Below, piece by piece: positions 1 to 11,002 of a DNA stretch of 31,411 nucleotides (positions are counted from its first letter, which is position 1; every line of letters begins with the position of its first letter). The stretch comes from Paulinella micropora. Lineage: Eukaryota > Cercozoa > Imbricatea > Euglyphida. Below the pieces are notes generated by a model. That model saw only the letters and a list, made by a program, of their open reading frames with translations, did not search any database and was not told the DNA's origin. The DNA is taken from NCBI GenBank assembly GCA_009731375.1, contig BJOX01000093.1, forward strand, positions 50,269-81,679, given 5' to 3'. The translations under genes were made by a program, and so were the position numbers.

Positions 1-81
1 CCATCAGACGGTTGATCAACACACCTTGTGCTTTCTTTCTATCTTTCTTTCTTTCCTTCCCTTTCCTTTCTTTCCTTCTTT

Positions 82-119
<38 letters not shown>

Positions 120-131
120 CTCTCTCTCTGA

Positions 132-198
<67 letters not shown>

Positions 199-295
199 TC
201 TCTCTCTCTCTCCACCATCAGACGGTTTATCAACACACCTTGTGCTTTTTTTCTATCTTCCTTTCTTTCCTTCCCTTTCCTTTCTATCATTCTTT

Positions 296-329
<34 letters not shown>

Positions 330-410
330 CCATCAGACGGTTGATCAACACACCTTGTGCTTTCTTTCTATCTTCCTTTCTTTCCTTCCCTTTCCTTTCT
401 ATCCTTCTTT

Positions 411-449
<39 letters not shown>

Positions 450-1030
450 CCATCAGACGGTTGATCAACACACCTTGTGCTTTCTTTCTATCTTTCTTTC
501 TTTCCTTCCCTTTCCTTTCTATCCTTCTTTCCTTCTCTCTCTCTCTCTCTCTCTCTCTCCACCATCAGACGGTTGATCAACACACCTTGTGCTTTCTTTT
601 TATCTTCCTTTCTTTCCTTCCCTTTCCTTTCTATCCTTCTCTCTCTCTCTCTCTGTCCACCATCAGACGGTTGATCAACACACCTTGTGTTTTCTTTCTA
701 TCTTCCTTTCTTTCCTTCCCTTTCCTTTCTATCCGTCTTTCCTTGTCTCTCTCTCTCTCTCTCTCTCTCTCCACCATCAGACGGTTGATCACACCTTGTG
801 CTTTCTTTCTATCTTCCTTTCTTTCCTTCTCTCTCTCTCTCTCTCTCTCTCCACCATCAGACGATTGATCAACACACCTTGTGCTTTCTTTCTATCTTCC
901 TTTCTTTCCTTCCCTTTCCTTTCTATCCTTCTCTCTCTCTCTCTCTCCACCATCGGACGGTTGATCAACACACCTTGTGCTTTCTTTCTATCTTCCTTTC
1001 TTTCCTTCCCTTTCCTTTCTATCCTTCTTC

Positions 1031-1104
<74 letters not shown>

Positions 1105-1130
1105 ACCATCAGACGGCTGATCATCACTCG
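1..1130. repeat. CT-rich minisatellite, about ten units
   Basis: A unit of roughly 80-120 bp is repeated about ten times. It consists of a conserved core (CCATCAGACGGTTGATCAAC and following CACCTTGTGC), a TTTC/TTCC pyrimidine tract, and a (CT)n run of variable length. Unit starts are visible near 213, 331, 449, 560, 659, 772, 852, 948 and 1107, the last diverged. (CA)n tracts interrupt the first units. Open frames across it encode only Ser/Leu/Phe low complexity and are not genes. Confidence 0.95.
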
Positions 1131-1144
1131 TTGTGCTTCGGGCG

Positions 1145-1519
1145 AGCCTACACATACATACATACATGCATACATGCATACATACATACATACATACATA
1201 CATACACATACATACATACATACATACATACATACATACATACATACATACATACGTACATACATACATACAATACACATACCTGCAAACAAGCTACATA
1301 CATACATACATACAATACATACATACATACATACAAGCAAAGAACCTACACACATACATCCATCCATACATACAATACATACATACAATACACATACCTG
1401 CAAACAACCTACATACATACATACATACATACATACATACATACATACATACATACAAGCAAAGAACCTACACACATACATACATACATCCATCCATCCA
1501 TCCATCTATCCATCTATCC

Positions 1520-1586
<67 letters not shown>

Positions 1587-1680
1587 CATCCATCCATCCA
1601 TCCATCCATACATACATACATACATTGAGAGAGAAATATACATACATACATACATACATACATATACATACACATACACA

Positions 1681-1746
<66 letters not shown>

Positions 1747-1795
1747 ATACCTGCGCCATGGAGGCTCTCCACTAAGTAACCAACCTATACATACA

Positions 1796-1826
<31 letters not shown>
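1145..1826. repeat. CATA / ATCT / AT microsatellite block
   Basis: Tetranucleotide (CATA)n runs to about 1490, then ATCC/ATCT repeats to about 1610, CATA again, an (AT)n tract near 1709-1750, and CATA to 1824. A short core (ACCTGCAAACAA with AAGCAAAGAACC) recurs between runs near 1281, 1336, 1398 and 1457, so this is a compound repeat rather than a plain microsatellite. There is no gene. Confidence 0.95.
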
Positions 1827-2058
1827 CTTGTTGTTGTTGTTGTTGTTGCTGTTGTTATTGTTATTGTTGTTGTTGTTGATGTTGCTGTTGTTGTCGTCGT
1901 CGCTGTTGCTGTTGTTGCTGTTGTTGTTGTTGTTCTTGTTGTTCTTGCTACTATTGTTGTTATTATTGTTAGTATTGTTGTTATTATTGTTGTTTTTGGT
2001 CAGTCAGACCGCGCTTCCCCCCATAGTCATAGATAGATAGATAGCTAACTAGATAGAC

Positions 2059-2098
<40 letters not shown>

Positions 2099-2104
2099 GG
2101 ATGG

Positions 2105-2191
<87 letters not shown>

Positions 2192-2651
2192 TGTTTTCAA
2201 TCAAACGCAACATCCTTGTTGTTGTTGTTGTTGTGTTGACGATGATAATGATGATGATGATGATACTGTGATGATGATGATACTGTGATGATGATGAGGA
2301 TGTTGCTGTTGTTTTTGTTGATAACCATGATGATTGTAATGATGATGATGTTGTTGTTGTTGTTGATAATGATGATGATGTTGTTGTTGTTGTTGTTGAT
2401 GATGATGATGATGTTGTTGTTGTCATTTTTTTGTTGATAATGATGATGATGATGATGATGATGTTGTTGTTGTTAATGGCGATGATGATGATGATGATGA
2501 TGATGATAATATTGATGTTGTTGTTGTTGTTAATGATAATTATGATTATGACGTTGTTATTGCTGTTGTTGCTGTTGTTGTTGTTGTTGTTGTTGTTGTT
2601 GCTGTTGCTGGAGTAGGAGTAGTAGCAGCAGCAGCAACAGTAGTAGTAGTA

Positions 2652-2690
<39 letters not shown>

Positions 2691-2700
2691 TTAGTTAGTC

Positions 2701-2740
<40 letters not shown>

Positions 2741-2804
2741 CAGTAGTAGTAGTAGCAGTAGTAGTAGTAGCAGTAGTAGTAGTAGTAGTAGCAGTAGTAG
2801 TAGT

Positions 2805-2869
<65 letters not shown>

Positions 2870-2884
2870 CAGCAGCAGTTATTC

Positions 2885-2956
<72 letters not shown>

Positions 2957-2985
2957 AGAAATTGACCGCGTTCCTACCCATGGTC
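1827..2985. repeat. Trinucleotide and GATA microsatellite block
   Basis: (TTG)n with interruptions occupies 1827-2000, GATA repeats 2029-2103, (ATA)n 2105-2190, mixed TTG/ATG/TGA repeats 2215-2610, and (GTA/GCA)n 2610-2955. Frames here encode poly-Ser, poly-Leu or poly-Met only. Two short non-repeat islands (about 2000-2030 and 2190-2215) carry pieces of the core that becomes a tandem satellite after 2985. Confidence 0.95.
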
Positions 2986-4930
2986 ATGTTTTCAATCAAC
3001 CGCAATATCCTTCTAAGATTGTCTGACAAACAAAATGTATGTATGTATGTATGTATGTATGTGTGTATGTATTTTAAATCAAGCGCAATATCGATTGTCT
3101 GACAAACAAAATGTATGTATGTATGTATGTATGTATGTATGTATTTTCAATCAACCGCAATATCCTTCTACGATTGTCTGACAAAACAACATGTATGTAT
3201 GTATGTATGTATGTATGTATTTTCAATCAACCGCAATATCCACCTACGATTGTCTGACAAAACAGCATGTATGTGTGTATGTATGTATGTATGTATGTAT
3301 GTATGTATGTATGTCTGTATGTATGTATTTTCAATCAGCCGCAATATCCACCTACGATTGTCTGACAAAACAGCATGTATGTATGTATGTATGTATGTAT
3401 GTATGTATGTATCTATGTATGTATTTTCAATCAACCGCAATATCCTTCTACGATTGTCTGACAAACAAAATGTATGTATGTATGTATGTATGTATGTATT
3501 TTCAATCAACCGCAATATCCACCTACGATTGTCTGACAAACAAAATGTATGTATGTATGTATGTATGTATGTATGTATGTATGTATTTTCAATCAACCGC
3601 AATATCCGCCTACGATTGTCTGACAAAACAGCATGTATGTATGTATGTATGTATGTATGTATTTTCAATCAACCGCAATATCCTTCTACGATTGTCTGAA
3701 AAAACAACATGTATGTATGTATGTATGTATGTATTTTCAATCAACCGCAATATCCTTCTACGATTGTCTGAAAAAACAACATGTATGTATGTATGTATGT
3801 ATGTATGTGTGTATGTATGTATGTATGTATTTTCAATCAACCGCAATATCCTTCTACGATTGTCTGAAAAAACAGCATGTATGTATGTATGTATGTATGT
3901 ATGTATGTATGTATGTATGTATGTATGTATGTATGTATGTATGTATTTTCAATCAACCGCAATATCCTTCTACGATTGTCTGAAAAAACAGTATGTATGT
4001 ATGTATGTATGTATGTATGTATGTATTTTCAATCAGCCGCAATATCCGCCTACGGTTGTCTGACAAACGACATGTATGTATGTATGTGTGTATGTATGTA
4101 TGTATGTATGTATGTGTGTATGTATGTATGTATGTATTTTCAATCAACCGCAATATCCTTCTACGATTGTCTGAAAAAACAGTATGTATGTATGTATGTA
4201 TATATGTATGTATGTATGTGTGTATGTATGTACGTATGTATTTTCAATCAACCGCAATATCCACCTACGATTTGCTTACAAAACAACATGTATGTATGTA
4301 TGTATGTATGTATGTATGTATGTATGTGTATTTTCAATCAGCCGCAATATCCGCCTACGATTGTCTGACAAAACAGCATGTATGTATGTATGTATGTATG
4401 TATGTATGGATGTATGTATGTATGAATGTATGTATGAATGTATGTATGTATGTTTGTATGTATGTATTTGTATGTACGTATGTATGTATGTATGTATGTA
4501 TGCATTTTCAATCAACCGGAATATCCGCCTACGATTGTCTGACAAAACAGCATGTATGTATGTATGTATGTATGTATGTATGTATGGATGTATGTATGTA
4601 TGCATGTATGTATGAATGTATGTATGTATGTTTGTATGTATGTATGTATGTATTTATGTATGTATGTATGTATTTTCAATCAACCGGAATATCCGCCTAC
4701 GATTGTCTGACGAAACAGCATGTATGTATGTATGTATGTATGTACGTATGTATGTATGTATGTACGTATGTATGTATGTATGTATGTATGTATGTATGTA
4801 TGTACGTGTGTTTTTCGATCAACCGCACTACCCGCGTACGATTGTCTGAGAAAACAGCATGTATGTATGTATGTATGTATGTATGTACTTTCGATCAACC
4901 ACAATATGCGTCTACAATTGTCTGACAAAA
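2986..4930. repeat. Compound satellite: 45-bp core plus (TATG)n
   Basis: About twenty copies of a core of roughly 45 bp (TTTTCAATCAACCGCAATAT, then a stretch ending near GATTGTCTGACAAAACA) alternate with (TATG)n tracts of variable length. Core substitutions such as CCTTCTACG, CCACCTACG and CCGCCTACG split the copies into families. Reading frames across it are repeat artefacts. Confidence 0.95.
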
Positions 4931-5301
4931 CAACATGTATGTATGCATGTATGTATGTATGTATGTATGTATGTATGTATGTATGTATATGTATGAATGT
5001 ATAGGAATGTAAGTGCGACATACATCGGAAAGACCTATGTACAGATCTGTATGTATATGTATGTATGTATGTATGTATGTATCATCCATACAATATCTAA
5101 CAAAACAGCCATACACAAAAATACATACATACAAACATACATACATACATACATACGTACATCCTTACATACATCTATACATACATACGTACGTACATAC
5201 GTATGTACATACATGACGAATGTTATGTCATACAATGGATCGCCTGAAAGTAACACACATATAAATACATACATACGTACGTACGTACGTACATACATAC
5301 A

Positions 5302-5334
<33 letters not shown>

Positions 5335-5507
5335 GCATACATACATACATAGTATAACCCATAAATTATGTATGTATGTATGTATGTATGTACGTATGTA
5401 TGCATGCATGCATGCATGTATGTATGTATGTATGCATGCATGTGTTGTTTTAGGGTGATCTATTGTATAACATAACATTTCATTCGCCATGTATGCATGC
5501 ATGTATG

Positions 5508-5539
<32 letters not shown>

Positions 5540-5569
5540 TGCTACCAGTGGCCAGATAATTTGTATATG

Positions 5570-5617
<48 letters not shown>

Positions 5618-5690
5618 CATATATGTATGTATCAGGCCAACAGTGGCCAGATATTTTGTATATATATATATATATATATTTATCTAAATC
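4931..5690. repeat. TATG/CATA and AT microsatellites
   Basis: The strand bias flips between (TATG)n and (CATA)n, giving inverted tetranucleotide tracts around 5060-5440. (TA)n tracts lie at about 5565-5625 and 5657-5680. A small duplicated non-repeat core (GTGGCCAGATA) precedes each TA tract. I see no gene. Confidence 0.93.
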
Positions 5691-5749
5691 CTTGGAGAAA
5701 AGTGGACCCTCCTATTACCCAAAACAGCAGGAGCCGTTACTTTTTTTAA

Positions 5750-6180
5750 AAGATAAGTAACGGCTACAGTTTCCCGGAACCTTTTTCGCGGGAATCTTTT
5801 TCGAAAATTGAGTAACGGCTACGTTTTCCCGGGAACCTTTTTCGCGGGAATCTTTTCGAAAATTGAGTAACGGCTACGTTTTCCCGTGAACTTTTTTGAA
5901 AATTGAGTAACGGTTACGTTTTCCCGGGAAAAAATTGAGTAACGGTTATCTCCGTTCCTACCCTTATTATTACTCTTATTATTTGCTACATGTTAAATAT
6001 TATAAATTTATAACATGTAACATGTAGCAAATAATAAGAATAATGATAAGGGTAGGAACGGAGATAACCGTTACTCCTCTTTCCCCGGGAAAACGTAACC
6101 GTTACTCAACTTTCAAAAAAAGTTCCCGGGAAATGTAACAAGCAGTTTCGCCACATGGGAGTAACAGTTACGTTACGTCA
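5750..6180. repeat. AGTAACGG repeat array with long AT-centred palindrome
   Basis: Short units (GAGTAACGGCTACGTTTTCC, followed by CGGGAA and a CTTTTTCG tract) repeat from 5750 and lead into a palindrome centred near 6006. Its inner arms, 5937-5995 and about 6018-6076, match with about two mismatches, and weaker symmetry extends to about 5883-6131. The centre is nearly all A/T. The structure could be a foldback or MITE-like element, or a replication-origin-like dyad. There is no coding potential. Confidence 0.85.
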
Positions 6181-6224
6181 CGTGTGAAACTCCTCGATAG
6201 ACATGTAATGATGATGAAGAGCCA

Positions 6225-7310
6225 TTACTGGAGGAGAGTAAGCAGAAAGGAAAGGGAAGAAGAAGAAGGAGAAGAAAGACAAGAGGGAGAAGAAGATAAA
6301 GCAAAGGAAGCAGGGGGAGGAGGAGAGGAGAAAGAAGAGACGCATAGCTGTCGAGACAGGGGATGAAGGGGAAGATGAGGAGAGTGGAAAGGGTGAAATG
6401 GAAGAGAGAAGAGGAGGAGAGTGGAAAGGGCGAAAAAGAAGAGGAAAGACAAGAAGGAGAAGAAGATAAAGCAAAGGAAGCAGGGGGAGGAGAGGAGAAA
6501 GAAGAGACGTATAGCTGTCGAGACAGGGGATGAAGGGGAAGATGAGGAGAGTGGAAAGGGTGAAATGGAAGAGAGAAGAGGAGGAGAGTGGAAAGGGCGA
6601 AAAGGAAGAGGAAAGACAAGAAGGAGAAGAAGATAAAGCAAAGGAAGCAGGGGGAGGAGGAGAGGAGAAAGAAGAGACGTATAGCTGTCGAGACAGGGGA
6701 TGAAGGGGAAGATGAGGAGAGTGGAAAGGGTGAAATGGAAGAAAGAAGAGGAGGAGAGTGGAAAGGGCGAAAAGGAAGAGGAAATACAAGAAGGAGAAGA
6801 AGATAAAACAAAGGAAGCAGGGGGAGGAGGAGAGGAGAAAGAAGAGACGTATAGCTGTCGAGACAGGGGATGAAGGGGAAGATGAGGAGAGTGGAAAGGG
6901 TGAAATGGAAGAGAGAAGAGGAGGAGAGTGGAAAGGGCGAAAAGGAAGAGGAAAGACAAGAAGGAGAAGAAGATAAAGCAAAGGAAGCAGGGGGAGGAGG
7001 AGAGAAGAAAGAAGAGACGTATAGCTGTCGAGACAGGGGATGAAGGGGAAGATGAGGAGAGTGGAAAGGGTGAAATGGAAGAGAGAAGAGGAGGAGAGTG
7101 GAAAGGGCGAAAAGGAAGAGGAAAGACAAGAAGGAGAAGAAGATAAAGCAAAGGAAGCAGGGGGAGGAGGAGAGGAGAAAGAAGAGACATATAGCTGTCG
7201 AGACAGGGGATGAAGGGGAAGATGAGGAGAGTGGAAAGGGTGAAATGGAAGAGAGAAGAGGAGGAGAGTGGAAAGGGCGAAAAGGAAGAAGAATATGCAG
7301 GTAGGTAGGT
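6225..7310. repeat. Purine-rich 170-bp minisatellite
   Basis: Just over six tandem units of about 167-170 bp are almost entirely purine on the + strand. A conserved island (ACGTATAGCTGTCGAGACAG) recurs near 6339, 6507, 6676, 6846, 7016 and 7186. The array ends in a (GTAG)n tract at about 7299-7325. Long frames on both strands (Glu/Lys/Arg-rich on +, Ser/Phe/Pro-rich on -) are consequences of the repeat. Confidence 0.95.
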
Positions 7311-7325
7311 AGGTAGGTAGGTAGG

Positions 7326-7616
7326 GAGATGAAGGGGTAGAAAGCTGTGAAGGATGCAGATGTCAAGGTGAAGGTTGAGAAAGGGGAGGGAGAGGAAGTG
7401 GAAACATATTGAAGAGAATGACGGGACTTGGTCTGATGTGGAGAGTCAATGCGAGACTGACGAGGAAGGGGATGAAGGGGAGATAGGAGGTGGAAGGGCA
7501 ACGAATCACATGAAAGAGACTGCTCGACTATGGCTACGTGCTTTGAGAGGGGCTTTGTACTATCAATCCGCAACACAACGTGGTGTGACGACGATAACTG
7601 TAGCAACAGGTAGATA
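7326..7616. other. Purine-rich unique stretch, no gene seen
   Basis: This is a GA-biased sequence between the minisatellite and the first composite segment. A short open frame exists (7375-7617 +) but resembles nothing I recognise and is compositionally like the adjacent repeat. Confidence 0.5.
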
Positions 7617-7835
7617 GCCCACATGGCGCCATGGGTGAAGCGGTGGTCCTTCCAGTAGGCCTCGCCGCCAAAAAACCCCTTGTCCTCATTGTCGAGGGCG
7701 CCCGAGAGCCGGCACGACCGCTAGTAGACGTAATCGGTCGTAGCCACGCCAGGCTAGGTAGGTGTAGGCCGCACGTGCAGGAAGACAGCCAGTGAGGAAC
7801 AGTGCGCTGTTGTTCATGCCTGTGTACCGCTTTTC
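7617..7835 (-). pseudogene. Unidentified gene remnant, copy 1
   Basis: On the minus strand this matches the remnant at 10055-10205. Both begin with a short ATG-led peptide (M-N/D-N-S, then LFLTGCLP) and share a segment containing YWKDHRFTHGAMWA. Copy 1 contains about 120 bp that copy 2 lacks, and it breaks frame with stops. I do not recognise the family. The conserved peptide in two copies suggests an original coding sequence. Confidence 0.4.
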
Positions 7836-7839
7836 TCTG

Positions 7840-8060
7840 GAACTTTTTTTTGAAAAAAACTAGTAACGGCTAGCCGTTACTCTATTTTTGAAAACGAGTA
7901 ACGGTTACTCTGGAACCTACCCCCTTATAAAATATTCTTGTTAATAACTATATATTATAAACTAGATATTTATAGTTTATAATATATAGTTTTTAACAAG
8001 AATATTTTATAAGGGGTAGGTTCCAGAGTAACCGTTACTCATTTTTCGAAAAATGAGTAA
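7840..8060. repeat. AT-centred palindrome, copy 1
   Basis: The arms at 7896-7962 and about 7974-8040 are inverted copies with only one or two differences. Each begins with GAGTAACGGTTACTCTGGAA and runs into an A/T-only centre near 7968. Flanking GAGTAACGG/CCGTTACT motifs continue outward. It is nearly identical to the palindrome at 10282-10425. Confidence 0.9.
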
Positions 8061-8179
8061 CTGCTACCGTTTTCCCTGGAACTTTTTTGAAAAGATTAGT
8101 AACGGCTACCGTTACTCATTTTTCGAAAAAAAATTAGTAACGGCTACCGTTTTCCCTGGAACTTCTTTTTGAAAAGATG

Positions 8180-8600
8180 AGTAACTGCTATTTCGGTGGA
8201 CCCGTGAAATTTTCGACCACATACATTTTTGTAGGTGGTTCAAATTTCACGCAAGACCAGCAAATTTTGCAAGCATGATGCCGACCGTTACTTATCTTTT
8301 CGCAAAAAGAAAAGTAACGGCTATTTTGGTGGACCCGTGAAATTTTCAATCAGTTACATTTTTGTAACTGGTTCAAATTTCACGCAAGACCTGCAAATTT
8401 TGCAAGCATGATGCAGACCGTTACTCATCTTTTCGCAAAAAGAAAAGTAACGGCTATTTCGGTGGACCCGTGAAATTTTCGATCAGTTACATTTTTGTAA
8501 CTGGTTCAAATTTCACGCAAGACAGGCAAATTTTGCAAGCATGATGCCGACCGTTACTTTTTTTGAAAAGATAAGTAACGGCTACCGTTTTCCCGGGAAG
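8180..8600. repeat. 133-bp tandem repeat with internal hairpins
   Basis: Three units start near 8195, 8328 and 8461. Each contains an inverted repeat (GTGAAATTTT paired with AAATTTCAC, around an inner AGTTAC/GTAACT stem) and a second dyad around CTTTTCGCAAAAAGAAAAG. A shortened unit without the inner stem lies at about 10704-10770. Confidence 0.88.
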
Positions 8601-8621
8601 CCACCGGACGCGGGAGAAAGG

Positions 8622-8647
8622 CTGTAGTTGCGCCACTGCAACTACAG
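8622..8647. repeat. Short perfect hairpin (CTGTAGTTGC stem)
   Basis: A 10-bp stem (CTGTAGTTGC / GCAACTACAG, with one flexible base at the loop edge) closes a short GCCAC-type loop. Related hairpins occur at 10565-10590 and about 10846-10871, with compensating changes in the first of these (TTGC to TTAC on one arm, GCAA to GTAA on the other). Confidence 0.75.
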
Positions 8648-8832
8648 CTTTTCTCGTTAATTTGACTCAAAAGCCGGCTCATGAAATGGATGGTCTAAAA
8701 TAAGCATGGCCCGGCCGAGTTCTTTCGAATATCGAGATTTTTCGAAAAAAAAAGGCAAAACGTGCCTGAACCACCCATACCCGTGCCAGCTTTTGTCATT
8801 CCTTTTTTGGCTCACAAATCGACCAAGCAAGG

Positions 8833-9460
8833 ATGATGGACGTGTCTGAAGGTGAATGCAGCAAAGAGCTCACCGACGAAGCTATCGGAGCTAACCCGAT
8901 GCTCATGGGACTACAAGAGGCTGACTTTGGAGAGTCAGTGAGACAACAGGACGGCTTTTCGCTGTCACCGACGCCATCGCCTCCTTCAGGGGTTGTTCTG
9001 ATGCAGATGCAAGGGTTGTTGATAGCTTGTCGAAGGGCAGACCGGTCGACTGCCTGCCCTTCGACAAGCTGCTCCAGGTGCTGGCCCTGATACCAGGTGA
9101 GAGGGCGAAACAACTGCGGTCGGAGCAGGCACGAACAGCTCGAGGCAGCCATGCAGCTGGACTCGATCGAGCAGCACCGCGTCGAACCGAGTCCGAAACT
9201 CGAGCTCATCGAGCAGAAGATCGCGGTGTATCACTGAGTTTGCGGCGCAGCCCGATGCTATTTTCTGCTCGATGAGCTCCTCGGCATCGAGATGGATGAC
9301 GGAGACAAACTGTTCTTCGCGACTGAGGCACGCAACAGCGCAAGGCAAGCAGTACAGGCCATGAAAAGTACTGCCTCTCTGCCCATATTCACGGCTACTG
9401 CTTCCGCCACTGTACCAGAGCCACCCAAGGCAGAGAGGTTGATGGGAGGAATACCGGTTA
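8833..9460 (+). pseudogene. Broken KilA-N/MSV199-like gene, copy 1
   Basis: From the ATG at 8833 the first ~55 codons match copy 2 (11003-11663) closely, then the frame breaks. Later pieces include a stretch with VDCLPFDKLLQVLALIPGE and an acidic/Ala-rich tail with EARNSARQAVQAMKS. The pattern of a proline/valine segment, a leucine-rich 'LLQVLALxPGERA' segment and a following charged helix resembles the MSV199/KilA-N-type domains of large DNA viruses and their relatives. That assignment is by pattern only. Relative to copy 2 it has lost about 120 bp around 9015-9035, and it has further indels. It lies between the hairpin repeats and a MITE-like element and is not expected to make a full product. 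Confidence 0.45.
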
Positions 9461-9590
9461 AGACCAACGTCTACTTCTGGTGTGCATATTATGTCAGCAG
9501 CTTCCACCCTTAATGGCTACGTTTTTCCCTGAAACTTTCTTTCCGTGGTAATGCGAAAACCTGCATCTCCAGTGGGGAAAGAGGTCTCTT

Positions 9591-9933
9591 GTCTCAGCAA
9601 ACTCAAATTTAAAAGACTTTAATCGCCTGAGACGTGAGCCAGGGTCCGGGGCCAGCCGGCAGAATGGACAATGTGCAATGTGCAATGTGCAATCTCTATT
9701 ATTTTTATCAATTGTCATTAAAAAAAAAAACGTGTCTAAAGTGTCTAAAAAATAACCACTGAGGGGGGAGACCTCTTCCGACCCCCCTTGGAATGCGCAA
9801 CTTCAATGCATAGTTGCGAGTTTTAACGTTAACGCATTTTGCCCATTGCCCATTTTATATCCCGCCAGCAGGCCCCGGACCCTGTCTCACGTCTCAGCCT
9901 TTTAAAGTCTTTTAATTTTGAGTTTCCCGAGAC
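9591..9933. mobile_element. MITE-like element, copy 1
   Basis: Terminal inverted repeats of about 65-70 bp flank an internal region with no coding capacity. The left arm is 9591-9660, starting GTCTCAGCAAACTCAAA; the right arm is 9863-9933, ending TTGAGTTTCCCGAGAC. Length is about 343 bp. A second copy lies at 11702-12053. I could not identify a convincing target-site duplication. It looks like a non-autonomous DNA transposon. Confidence 0.75.
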
Positions 9934-9949
9934 ACACCCCCTTCTGTCC

Positions 9950-10045
9950 CCCCCCCCCCCCCCCCCCCCCNNNNNNNNNNNNNNNNNNNNNNNNNNNNNN
10001 NNNNNNNNNNNNNNNNNNNNNNNNNNNNCCCCTTCTGTCCCCCCC
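9950..10045. other. Assembly gap (58 N) inside a poly-C tract
   Basis: N bases run from 9971 to 10028 and are flanked on both sides by C homopolymer. The short string CCCCTTCTGTCCCC occurs on each side of the gap, so the true length and content are unknown and the two edges may even overlap. Confidence 0.98.
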
Positions 10046-10054
10046 CCCCCTCTA

Positions 10055-10205
10055 AGTATGCAGGCAGCCATGAAGGTGCCAACAGCTAGGAAGTCTGCTC
10101 GTCCAGTGAGTGTGTAGAGAGCCCACATGGCACCATGGGTGAAGCGGTGGTCCTTCCAGTAGGCGGGGAGACAGCCAGTGAGGAACAGCGTGCTGTTGTC
10201 CATGC
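10055..10205 (-). pseudogene. Unidentified gene remnant, copy 2
   Basis: The minus strand from the ATG at 10203 reads about 50 residues (M-D-N-S, LFLTGCLP, then YWKDHRFTHGAMWALYTLTG and a hydrophobic stretch) before running into the poly-C gap. It is related to 7617-7835 but carries an internal deletion that joins its two conserved parts. The family is unrecognised. Confidence 0.4.
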
Positions 10206-10214
10206 CTGTGTACC

Positions 10215-10450
10215 GCTTTTCTCTGGAACTTTTTTTTGAAAAAAACGAGTAACGGCTAGCCGTTACTTATTTTTGAAAAACGAGTAACGGTTACTCTGGA
10301 ACCTACCCCTTATAAAATATTCTTGTTAATAACTATATATTATAAACTAGATATTTATAGTTTATATTATATAGTTTTTAACAAGAATATTTTATAAGGG
10401 GTAGGTTCCAGAGTAACCGTTACTCATTTTTCGAAAAATGAGTAACGGTT
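10215..10450. repeat. AT-centred palindrome, copy 2
   Basis: The arms at 10282-10348 and about 10360-10425 are near-perfect inverted repeats starting GAGTAACGGTTACTCTGGAA and meeting in an A/T-only centre. It is nearly identical to the palindrome at 7896-8040, including flanking GAGTAACGG motifs. Confidence 0.9.
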
Positions 10451-10985
10451 ACCGTTTTCCCGGGAACTTTTTTGAAAAGATGAGTAACGGCTACCGTTAC
10501 TTATTTTTCGAAAAATGAGTAACGGTTACGTTTTCCCGGGAAGCCACCGGACGCGGGAGAAGGGCTGTAGTTACGCCACCGTAACTACAGCTTTTCTCGT
10601 TAATTTGACGCAAAAGCCGGCTTCACGCAAGACCGGCAAATTTTGCAAGCATGATCCCGACCGTTACTCATCTTTTCGCAAAAAGAAAAGTAACAGCTAT
10701 TTCGGTGGACCCGTGAAATTTTCGACCGGTTCAAATTTCACGCAAGACAGGCGGATTTTGCAAGCATGATCCCGACCGTTACTTTTTTGAAAAGATGCGT
10801 AACTGCTACAGTTTTCCCGGGAAGCCACCGGACGCGGGAGAGACGCTGTAACTACGCCACCGTAGATACAGCCTGGCCCGGCCGAGTTCTTTCGAATATC
10901 GAGATTTTTCGGAGGAAAAAAAGGCAAAACGTGCCTGAACCACTCCTACCCGTAACAGCTTTTGTCATTCCTTTTTTTGGCTCAA
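10451..10985. repeat. Hairpin and AGTAACGG repeat tract, copy 2
   Basis: This is the equivalent of 8060-8800, shortened and rearranged. It holds two CTGTAG-type hairpins (10565-10590 and about 10846-10871), a short variant of the 133-bp unit near 10704-10770, and interspersed GAGTAACGG motifs. I see no gene. Confidence 0.75.
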
Positions 10986-11002
10986 AATTCAACCAAGTAA
11001 GG

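Noticed and set aside
26-1779. Long open frames of Ser/Leu/Phe and Tyr/Ile/His residues
   Set aside because: They only translate CT and CATA repeats; every frame of the same tract is open and composition is entirely repeat-driven.
2688-3029. Poly-Ser, poly-Leu and poly-Thr frames
   Set aside because: Products of the (GTA/GCA)n microsatellite with no conserved domain.
6173-7624. 483-codon minus-strand frame and repeated 72-codon plus-strand frames
   Set aside because: Consequences of a 170-bp purine minisatellite whose repeats happen to lack stops.
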